From Chamaecrista fasciculata (taxonomy: Eukaryota > Streptophyta > Magnoliopsida > Fabales > Fabaceae), in contig QANZ01005364.1 in assembly GCA_003254925.1 (NCBI GenBank), positions 186,001-250,000 on the forward strand: a DNA stretch of 64,000 bases, read 5' to 3'. Made by a program: the position numbers and the translations under genes. Shown piece after piece: positions 55,746 to 64,000 of the stretch; within the stretch, counting starts at the first letter, position 1; every line of letters begins with the position of its first letter. A model generated the notes under the pieces. The model had not been told where the DNA came from, searched no databases, and saw nothing but the letters and a program-made list of their open reading frames with translations.

Positions 55746-56864
55746 AAGAAAATTGGTTTTTGAGATGAGAAAAACAGGCAGATAATGCTGGTGATTCTTG
55801 CTTGAATAGGGCCTTCCATTTGATTTGACTTGCAGTGATGATTCCTTTTTCCCAAAATCTTCTCATTCTTTCACGGCTTTCTGCAATATCCTCTCTCTGA
55901 TTATTTCATTGTGCTTGAAGAATTCAGACTAGTTAGTGTGTTGTGTTTATTTCTGATTTCCTGTCTGTCAAGGTTTATATATGGGGCTTCTAATGTTTGT
56001 GTATCAGGCTTCTTGTTTATTCTTTCTTTAAAAAATATTGAAGGGGATCTTCCCCATGTAAATGAAATCCATCATCCATGTATTGGAAATTGTTTAAATT
56101 ACATGTGAGGTTGTTGCAGTGTAGATGAGGCAGTTTCTTGAACACATTTATGTGAACAAATATCTTCAATTTCAAATGTGACTATGCGAGTGCTTTATAC
56201 ATTTTTCATTTCCAAACTTTACAGGCTTCTATGAGTAAATTATTAATTTAGTCCTTAAATTATATGAGTATTATTAGCCTCGTCTTTAGATTTATGAGTA
56301 TTGTTAGTTTAGTCTTTTAGATTTTTAATATAATTGCTTTACTTTTAGAATTTTGTGACTTATAATTTGGTGTTTTTAAAGACCGAGTTTTATGGTGGTA
56401 AAGTGTTTTAAAAAAAAATTGTAATGAGTTATGAATTTTTGGAGATTCAGTCAAATATTTAAAAAAAAAATATAAAAGACTCAAATGATAACACGTTTAT
56501 ATAATCAAGAAATTAAAATATTAGTTTACATTTCCAAAGTTTTATCGGAGAATGTTCTATGTGGATTTAACCTTAACTAGGCGTTTGGTATATAAATTGT
56601 TTTTTTATTCTAAAAAATCATATTTTTGAAATTGTAATTTTTAAAAATATAAAAATATATGTTTGAATGAGTTGGAAGACTCATGATTATTTTACAATAT
56701 TTCTAAAAATTTTATAATCTTGTGTTTGGTTCAACTTTGATAATCATAAAAATGTTTAATATGTCATTGGTTTTTTATTCTCAGACAACAATTTATCAAG
56801 TGTAGAAATTCTCAAAAACAATCCATGATAATATTTTAAAAAATTGTGTTTTGTTACTATATCA
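55746..56864. other. 3' UTR of the DeSI-like gene and intergenic DNA
   Basis: The 3' UTR probably extends to 56100-56200. Beyond that, AT-rich DNA has three GTCCTTAAATT/GTCTTTAGATT-like segments (56250-56350) recalling a decayed foldback element. The 65-codon frame at 55911-56108 is unrecognised. Confidence 0.4.
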
Positions 56865-56873
56865 TAAACAAAA

Positions 56874-57642
56874 GGCTTAAGTGCACTTTTGGTCCCATAA
56901 CTTTTTTTGTTGCAATTTTGGTCCCATAACTATGACAGAGGTTTCATTTTGGTCCCATAACTTCTCAAAAGGTTCCACCGTTGGTCCCTTGGTGAATTCC
57001 ATCCATATTTAGCCGTTAAGTATGACGTGGCATAGTAACTAGGATCATGATGTGGCAAAATAAGATGAAGTGGACTGAAATAGGATCTATATGCAACATA
57101 TTAAAACTTATCTATACCCAACCACAAAATATACAAAGAGTGGTATTTACAGGGACCAATCTGGTGGGGAAGAAGAGACTTCAAGCAGAAGGCGCCGACG
57201 AAGTCGATGGGATCCTCAGCCAGAGTCGAACGACCAAAGCGGCGGCGACGGCGAATCGGGAAGCGGAACGAGGAAGAGGAAGTCCCGTTGGGCTGACGAG
57301 GAAGAGGAAGTACCACTCTTTGTATATATTGTGGTTGGGTATAGATAAGTTTTAATATGTTGCATATAGATCCTATTTCAGTCCATTTCATCTTATTTTG
57401 CCACATCATGATCCTAGTCACTATGCCACGTCATACTTAACGGCTAAATATGGATGGAATTCACCAAGGGACTAACGGTGGAACCTTTTGAGAAGTTATG
57501 GGACCAAAATTGCAACAAAAAAAGTTATGGGACCAAAATGAAACCTTTGTCATAGTTATGGGACCAAAATTGCAACAAAAAAAGTTATGGGATCAAAATG
57601 AAACCTTTGTCATAATTTTGGGACCAAAAGTGCACTTAAGCC
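56874..57642 (+). mobile_element. Pack-MULE carrying a splicing factor SF1 fragment
   Basis: The element starts GGCTTAAGTGCACTTTTGGTC and ends with its complement, the same terminus as the Pack-MULE at 4128. It is flanked by an exact 9-bp duplication TAAACAAAA (56865-56873, 57643-57651). The left inverted repeat runs to 57145 and the right starts at 57311 (TACCACTCTTTGTATAT); the right one has extra tandem copies of a GGTCCCATAACTTTTTTTG unit. Between them lies 165 bp of GC-rich captured sequence, unlike the AT-rich flanks. No transposase is encoded. Confidence 0.93.
57146..57310 (+). pseudogene. Captured fragment of SF1/branch-point-binding protein
   Basis: The plus strand reads [20 protein letters not shown], then DPQPES, then [16 protein letters not shown]. 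Two Arg/Lys-rich stretches, each ending in S-R-W, are the UHM-ligand motifs at the N-terminus of splicing factor SF1 (a KRKRSRW-type motif binds the U2AF large subunit). Plant SF1 homologues have this double arrangement. The KH and zinc-knuckle RNA-binding parts are absent. The captured piece is immediately preceded by TTTACAG, which could be a remnant intron acceptor. The frame continues into the inverted repeat on both sides. Confidence 0.72.
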
Positions 57643-57833
57643 TAAACAAAATAATATTATCATAATTAAAATTTTTAAATAGTATTAATAAGTTCATTAA
57701 AAGTTATTATTTCAAAACATAATGTCTATAATTCTCAAAATTACAAAAATATTTTAAAAAGTCACCACTCGAAACATAACTAACATATGTCTCAAAATAA
57801 TATATAAAATAAACGCATACTAGATAAAACTTA

Positions 57834-58820
57834 TGGTAAATTATAAATTAGGTACTTGTGGTTAAGCCGAATTTCACATTACTGTCATGTGGTTTAAAAA
57901 ATCTCACCTTGGGTACCTGAGGCATGTGACGTTTAGCAATTAGAGTACCTGTGGTTTTGTTCCGTCAAAATGCTGACGCGGCGCTCACGTGACTCATTGA
58001 AAAATCAAATTTTGGTCCATAAACTATGGGATAAGTTTCATTTTGGTCCTCAAACTTTCATATTTGTTCTATTTTTTGTCCCCAAAATGTTATTTCATAT
58101 GATTTACGCTGTTATTTCTAACTTAAATAATTAAGATGAATTATTTATCTCTCAAATATAAGAGTGATCACGAGCTGGGTCGAGCCGAACTGAGACCCGA
58201 ACCGGTTAGACTCAGGTCGGGCCATTGGGTCCGATCGAGCCAAACTGGGCTACTTTATTTAAAAAAAAAACATTTTTTATTTAACCCATTTATTTATTTT
58301 ATGTATTTTTTATATTTTTGTTCATTTCTACTCAAATACGTAATAATAAGTGAGTTGACAAAGAGTGGAAAAGAAATTTTCATTCTTAGTTACAAATTGG
58401 AGATAAATTTGTGGTTGATTTTTATCTCTAATTTATGACTAAGAATAATGGTGAAAATTCTGATAAAAACACATTTTGGAGATCAAAACAGAAAAAAAAA
58501 ATGTGCAAGTTTGAGGACAAAAGTGAAACAAAAAATAGCTTTTATGACCAAAATGAAACTTACCCTATAGTTTGAGAACCAAAAATGAGATTTTAACCTT
58601 AGAGTGGAAACCAACAACTAAGATGCAAGAAAAACCAACGGTTAAGATGCAATAGAAATCGATGGCTAAGATTGCGCCACGTCAGCATTTTCCCTTGAAA
58701 TTAATGGAACAAAAACACAGGTATTCTAATTGCTAAACTCGGGTACCTAAAGTGAAATTTTTCAAACCACACGGCAATGATGTGAAATTCGGCCTCATGT
58801 ACCTAATTTGTAATTTACCC
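57834..58820. mobile_element. Mutator-like element with 9-bp duplication and a nested foldback
   Basis: The outer ends read TGGTAAATTATAAATTAGGTAC (left) and the complement GTACCTAATTTGTAATTTACCC (right), flanked by exact TAAAACTTA (57825-57833, 58821-58829). The outer arms pair through TGCTGACGCGG/CCACGTCAGCA. Inside, at about 58003-58603, sits a second foldback (TTTTGGTCCATAAACTATGGG against its complement near 58560), which itself contains hAT-like GAGCTGGGTCGAGCC sequence. No coding capacity. Confidence 0.85.
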
Positions 58821-59358
58821 TAAAACTTAATTAGGTTTGATAAGGGTAGTTCAATTATTTTAGTTAGACTACAATAATCCTATCCTATAGAATTAGAATA
58901 ATCTCATTTTCTAATGTGAAACTAAAAAATGATCATATCATGAAATTAAGCTATACTCTACATACTAAGCACATGACTTTACTCCAGGCCTTATTAATTT
59001 GGGAATTAATTTTTCAAGTGTACCAACACCTGTTAATCTTTTATATCCTATAATTGTGTTGCCGGTGTGCCTAACATGATGATGAGTAACCTCAATGGTA
59101 CCTCATGTCATATCTTGAGTTAGAAACAAGGTTGTTAAAAATCGTATCGTAAAATCATAAGAGTTTACATGTATATAAATAATAAATTTTTCAGAATATA
59201 TAAAGATTCATAACAATTTTCATAAGTATCCCAAATTCTCAATCTAATATCCATTGATCAAAATACACAAGTCCAAGTATTTAACACTAATATCACCCTA
59301 ACAAATTAGCTACATAACATAAGTTCTTCAAAACTAGAAATTTAATCACACACTCAAA

Positions 59359-59656
59359 TTAACAAAGGTCTTCAAAAGTCTTCTCATAATCTTCTCCATC
59401 ATCATCCTGATGCATCATCATCTCCGCCGTCCAATGCCCAATAACGTCACACATCTTAACAAATTCAAGATTTTTTATACAATTGAAAGGAATAGCATTT
59501 GGATAAAAAATTCGAGCTACTTTTTCATCAACTTCTTCTTTTAACTTTTTTTTAACGCTTGATTAAGGTTGGATTGTGAACTTGCACCCCCATTACCTAT
59601 AGTTTTTGATTTCTTTGACAAGTTCTTAGCAGCCCCAGAACTACTTGGAGACATTA
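59359..59656 (-). pseudogene. hAT transposase relic, N- and C-terminal pieces
   Basis: From ATG at 59656 the minus strand reads MSPSSSGAAKNLSKKSKTIG. It hits a stop near an A-run, and in a shifted frame continues EVDEKVARIFYPNAIPFNCI, then NLEFVKMCDVIG, ending in an acidic tail GEDYEKTFEDLC. ARIFYPNAIPFN resembles the conserved ARFFYGNGIPFN motif of plant hAT (DUF659) transposases, which precedes the catalytic domain. The DDE core and dimerisation domain are deleted. Confidence 0.62.
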
Positions 59657-59730
59657 TTCAAATTTTTAATCTTCCTACAATCATTCATTAATTTTAATCT
59701 TCATAGTTCACATCAACATTCATCAATTTT

Positions 59731-59911
59731 TTTTGTTTCCCAAGGTATCTCTCAGCCCGACAGGCCAATGACTAATTCTCCGCGGATCGGTGCTCTATTT
59801 AAGGGTCTGCCGCCGGCCAATTGGTTGCTGCATACATAAGGCGAAATTCGAACCCCCGACCTTGCTTAAGCGACTTAGTGAACTCGACCACTAGGTCAAC
59901 CAAGTTTGGTT
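59731..59911 (-). mobile_element. tRNA-derived SINE nested in the hAT element
   Basis: On the minus strand it begins TTGGTTGACCTAGTGGTCGAG (A-box region), then GGTCGGGGGTTCGAATTTCGC (B box GGTTCGAA), continues into an unrelated body and ends CTTGGGAAAC followed by eight A. It is flanked by AACATTCATCAATTTT on both sides (59715-59730, 59912-59927), consistent with a target duplication. Similar ATTCATCAATTTTAATC sequence recurs nearby, so chance contributes. A decayed relative is at 17845. Confidence 0.75.
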
Positions 59912-60584
59912 AACATTCATCAATTTTAATCTTCACATCATCAACATTCATCAAATTTAATCTTCACAGTTCACATCAACATTCATCAATTTTAATCTTC
60001 ATTCATCAATAAAAGTAGTCATCAAGCAAAAAAACAAAAAAAACTGTCGAACATAGAGAATACAAGAACCAAATCATAGAGAACACAAGAAAAATCAAGT
60101 ACCAAATCTGTCCGGAATCAAGATGAATTAGGGATTGGAAGATGGAAACAAAACTAACCAGTCGAACTGTCGAACAAGAAGCTGCAGCGCCGGTCATCGC
60201 AGTGAACGTCGGACGTCGTCAGTCGCCGGTCGTCGTCGTGTTGAAGCTGCAGCGTCGTCGTCGAAGAAGTGAAGAAGAAGGAGGCAAGGGTTCGCAGTGA
60301 AGAACGAAGAAGGAATTAGGGATTTTGAGCAAATTGGGCATTTGGGCTTTTTTTTTTGGGCTGAAAATGATTTTTATTGTCTCGACCGGTTTTTGCCAAA
60401 AAAAAGCCAACCAGGCCGAGTCAAACTTGTAAACTCGGTCCAAACTCGCGATTTTGACCAAATTTGATCGAGTTTGACCCGATTTTACCCTCTATGCGAT
60501 TTTAGCTGCAATTTGACTTGATTTTGGGGGGTAAAATCGCAATTTTAAGAGCTAAATCGCTATTTTAACGACCTCGGTTAGAAA

Positions 60585-61032
60585 CCTAAAATATTCTAAA
60601 CATACGAATGTATCTTCCTTAGATATCCCATATATATAGAACCTACCACCCAAGAAAATGGTCTCACTGTTAAAAGTAGACTTTGGTTATGAACCACAAA
60701 CTTTCCCTAATTAGAGCATATATATATATATATATATATCACATGAATTTGATTCTGGCATCTTCAGCACTATCCTTCATCGAATACATTCACGATATAA
60801 TATTATTCGACATTATTATGGGATCAAGGATGGGAAATCACATCAAATTATTATGTTGTTCACAAATTAAGTATATCATAACTATTATGCATGGCCCAGA
60901 TTGAACATATAATAGAGAGAGATCCCAACTTCGATCAGTAAACCTAAATACATAAGCACTACACAAGAGGCTAACTCTTCTATGAAACCCTTGATGAGTG
61001 ATAAACGTACCACAAATGAAAGAAACTGGACT

Positions 61033-61062
<30 letters not shown>
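60585..61062. other. Intergenic DNA with (TA)n runs
   Basis: (TA)n at 60718-60740 and 61037-61063. The 73-codon frame at 60683-60904 is read through the first run and is not a plausible protein. Confidence 0.4.
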
Positions 61063-61063
<1 letters not shown>

Positions 61064-61240
61064 TAGGAGCTTTGCGGGTCTATTAGAGCTTGCAAATATA
61101 TAAAATAAATGAGAGATTAAATTATTAATTTAGTAAAAAAGGAGAGATCAAATAATATTTTTTTTTATTTTAATCATATATAATATTTTTATCTTAATAT
61201 AAATGAGAAGACGATAAGCTCACGTATAATATAATATAAA
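61063..61240 (-). mobile_element. Short Helitron-like element, opposite orientation
   Basis: Its complement reads GATCTCTCCTTTTTTACTAAA, then a decayed hairpin region (GCAAGCTCTAATAGACCCGC), then AAAGCTCCTAA before a T. It aligns with the last 100 bases of the Helitron at 45134-45313 (GTCTCTCTTTCTTTACTAAG, hairpin, AAAGCCCCTAG). The 3' end CTAA fits the CTRR rule. The 5' end is not certain. Confidence 0.55.
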
Positions 61241-62264
61241 TGTACAGCCGTACATGGTCATTAATATCCTCACAACGTACAATATTTGTACTAATAATCT
61301 GGAAACTTTTATCTTCAAGCAATGCACTGTCATTTGATACCAACATCAAACAAAATAAAGCTAATGACTCCAACAAATTTCTCTAATGCTGAAGGAGAGA
61401 ATTATCCATTTAAATATTAAGTTAAGATTTTGGAATATTTAATTCACACATTAATGTTAAAATTTAGTAATATTATTATCTTTTTATTTTATGGGTTATT
61501 ATTATTATCTTTTAACTCGTTAATCTTAAAAAAGTTTTTTTTTAAATATCCTCATCTATTTTATCAAATAACTTTTATGATTTGACTAAATTTAGATATT
61601 AAGTCATCATTTGTATTGGTAAGACATCATATATTTAACATTTATTTTATATATTGTTTCAATAGTATATAAAGAGTATTTAATCATCAGTATAATATCT
61701 TTATAATATCTATGTAGGAGAAATGCATGGAAGAGAAATTTAGGGGATCCGGATCCCATTATAATATCTATGTAATATATACAGCTTTTAAACTAAAATC
61801 ATATATTAAAATGTAATGGATAGTTATCTTTATTATAATTTAAAATAATAACAAAAAATGTAAAAACTTGTCTTGTCCAACTTCTCACAACTGTTTACTT
61901 TCTTTTATATTTTATTAATATATAATCTTAAATTATCAAACTCAAAACTCAAAAGATCCCAAACTCATAATAACTAGAGAATTTCCCAAATGCATAAAAA
62001 TATATGAACATTTTATATTATTTAAAAAATAAAATATAATATAAAAATTATACTTTTTTATATATTTAGAGTAATAAAAAATTTGAAAAATTATTTATTT
62101 TTCTTAATAACATTACTAGTCAGAAAATTATAAATTCATATGTAACGTAGATGAAAATATAGATATAAATAAGATATAATATAAAATAATGAAAGGATTA
62201 AAAATCTGTGAAGAATTATTATGAAATTTGTCATGATTTTATATTAATTTTTTAGTTCTTAAAG
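61241..62264. other. AT-rich intergenic DNA, nothing identified
   Basis: Very AT-rich with no conserved frame, inverted-repeat end or RNA gene. Confidence 0.4.
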
Positions 62265-62276
62265 TTTTTTTTTTTT

Positions 62277-63221
62277 GGCAAAAACACTAATTTCGTCTCT
62301 AAATTTTTTTTCAGTCGATTTCGTCCCTAATATCACATTTTGATTAATTTTATCATTTTCTCTTACTTTAATCAAATATTAATGACAAAATCTACGTGGT
62401 TAATGATATATAATGGAAGTCGGCCTAAAACCTCTCTTTCATGAGAGAAAACCCTCTCCGACGTGAGAGTTTTTCTGAGTGAAACTTTGGGCCACCGCTA
62501 TCTCACCATCGGTGGCCCTCCCTCTGGTTATAAAGTTTTGTGGCGACGACGTTCTGGATCACGACAGCTTCTGGCTTCCACAGCGGCTTTGTGGTTTGGT
62601 CCTGATTTTTTGGTGCTCTTCCATGGTGTTGTTTCGTTTTATTATATTATTATTGTTGCTTTGAGTCTGTTTATGTCTTTCTTTAGAACAACCATTGAGG
62701 TTGCTTGCTGTCCTGTTTGGAATGGTTTGTCTCTTTTAGATGACTTTATTTATGTTTCATGTTTTTTAGATGATTATAGATTTAGTTGGATCACTAGATC
62801 CGCTAACTTGGCAGTTGATTATCTTGTCAATTTGTCTAAAACGAGGATGGGTCTTCTTCGATGGGTTGTAAACCCCCCACCTTCGTCAGTTGATATCATT
62901 TCTAGTGTTATTGTTTATGCTAGGGAGGAATTGACTATTTTTACTTTATTTTTGTTTGTATTGTACTTGGCTTTGCCTTGTTTATGAGTGAATTATGTTT
63001 CACGCCAATAAAAAAAAATGTAATGTAATATTAATAGAGTAAGAAACTCAAATCTTAACTCATTGAAAAATATGATGCTTGTTAATTTATTGAAAGAAGT
63101 TAATTAAAGGATAAAATTGACCAAAACGTAAAATAGTGGAGATCAAATTGATCGTAATAAAAGATTAAAGACGAAATTGATAATTTAGGTAAAGTTTAGA
63201 GACAACATAAATACTTTTCTC
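62277..63221. mobile_element. Mutator-like foldback element carrying a nested LINE derivative
   Basis: The left arm (GGCAAAAACACTAATTTCGTC, then TCAAATATTAATGACAAAATC) and right arm (GACGAAATTGATAATTTAGG) pair and match the element at 40315-40684. The flanks are nine T on both sides (62268-62276, 63222-63230), compatible with a 9-bp duplication but low in information. The interior is occupied by an internally deleted LINE (62416-63017). Confidence 0.6.
62416..63017 (+). mobile_element. Internally deleted LINE (5' leader joined to 3' tail)
   Basis: The segment begins with a LINE-like leader (TCATGAGAGAAAACCCTCTCC, then a GCCACCG-rich part). The open frame 62463-62987 ends RSANLAVDYLVNLSKTRMG, GLLRWVVNPPPSSVDII and a stop, like the very C-terminus of L1-type ORF2. 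AATAAA and an A run follow (63007-63018). The 3 kb or more between leader and tail is missing. An imperfect duplication ATATAATG/ATGTAATG flanks it (62408-62415, 63018-63025). The related element at 40315 lacks this insert and so shows the empty site. Confidence 0.6.
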
Positions 63222-63230
63222 TTTTTTTTT

Positions 63231-64000
63231 GAGAGATGGGAGCAATTTTTTAAAAATAAAGTAAAAGAAAAAGGTCAGATAATAATAATATGATCAATAT
63301 TGGGTAAACTATTTACAAGCGCTGGGGAGGCAGGGGTGTGGTAGATGATCATATTCCATAAACAGAATCCCACCATTTCCATTTCTTTAGTTAAAAAAAT
63401 AAAATTAAAAAAAAAACTTTAAAAACCATCAAACAAGTCGGTCTGTGTCTGTGAGCGGGATTCCTCTGCACTGCACTTTTTGACACTAAGCTTTCTTCAG
63501 TTTGGCCAGCACATAGATCCAATAATAATGCACCTAATCTACAGTATCTAAAATAATAAAGTGCCTTAATAACCTTAGATAGTTAGATATGACCATGAAT
63601 TATGAGAACATGAATTCTTTGATTTCCTTTCTTTTATGATGATGGGCAGTGAATCAGAAACCCATGGTTTTTTAACTTTTAAACTGACCTTTGGACTAAA
63701 CCGCTGGCTTCAACAGTTGCCCCTGATTACAAGCAAAAGCTGCTTTTTCTCATAGTAGAAAGCAATACCCACTCCAAAAGTAATAAAAAAAAATCTTCAA
63801 GCAAATTAAAAGTAGCCAGGTTTAGATAACTTGCCTGTTGTTTTATGCATTACTAGGATCTGGCCGCGTGGAAATTACTCTCTTGTCCCTGCCTGCACTA
63901 ATATTATTATATATTATAATTCCGAGTAACAGGGATGTTTTTGGAAAGTGAGAGCATGGGCACGTGATAAAACTACAAAACCATCAAACACAATTCATAA
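63231..64000. other. Right-edge intergenic DNA, nothing identified
   Basis: AT-rich sequence with no conserved frame. The last 200 bases could be the distant flank of a gene outside the window. Confidence 0.35.

Larger units (their letters stand above)
59127..60576 (-). mobile_element. Internally deleted hAT transposon with 8-bp target duplication
   Basis: The ends are CAAGGTTGTTAAAA (left) and, on the complement, CGAGGTCGTTAAAA (right), flanked by an exact 8-bp duplication GTTAGAAA (59119-59126, 60577-60584). Both the 8-bp size and the C-A/G-A-G-G start fit hAT. The GC-rich stretch at 60170-60300 with CGTCGTCGCC tracts looks like a leader. A relic transposase frame lies at 59359-59656 and a SINE at 59731-59911. 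Orientation follows the relic transposase. Confidence 0.8.

Overview
This is plant nuclear DNA, from a flowering plant and almost certainly a eudicot. The evidence is GT-AG intron genes for typical plant proteins, a TIR-NBS resistance-gene relic (a class missing from grasses), AT-rich intergenic DNA with many (TA)n runs, and a dense load of plant transposons. I cannot name the species.

Five host genes can be read: a nine-exon acyl-protein thioesterase (6280-10911, +); a two-exon PINOID-type AGC kinase (16400-17691, -); a three-exon plastid-targeted TPR membrane protein (41885-44769, +); a PORR-domain organelle RNA-binding protein (45894-47168, -), convergent with the TPR gene; and a four-exon DeSI/PPPDE deubiquitinase-like protease (51418-55745, +). 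They look functionally unrelated. A shredded TIR-NBS-LRR pseudogene lies at 13256-14981.

Most of the rest is mobile DNA. The largest piece is a 13.7-kb Ty3/gypsy retrotransposon of the Tat lineage (25810-39554) with two 481-bp LTRs that read as identical and a 5-bp target duplication. It has gag-protease-RT-RNase H-second RNase H in one frame, integrase in a shifted frame, a two-type tandem array (48- and 53-bp units), and antisense genes between integrase and the 3' LTR. The antisense genes are a three-exon gag-like/coiled-coil gene and two small paralogous ORFs resembling the start of a LINE endonuclease. A solo LTR of a related element is at 23464-23906.

A second theme is Mutator-like terminal-inverted-repeat elements. 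Seven have exact 9-bp target duplications, and all seven duplications begin with TA. Two are Pack-MULEs, carrying fragments of an F-box/kelch gene (4128-5138) and of the splicing factor SF1 (56874-57642). A third gene-carrying insertion, in the first intron of the protease gene, holds the spliced start of a class-I glutamine-amidotransferase-like gene plus an unrecognised fragment. There are also three related short Helitrons, a deleted hAT element with a transposase relic and a nested SINE, a Tourist-like MITE, a CACTA end and several LINE pieces.

The window has a 958-base N gap (48788-49745) and single Ns at 12729, 13075 and 32745; the last lies inside the tandem array, so that array may be mis-assembled.
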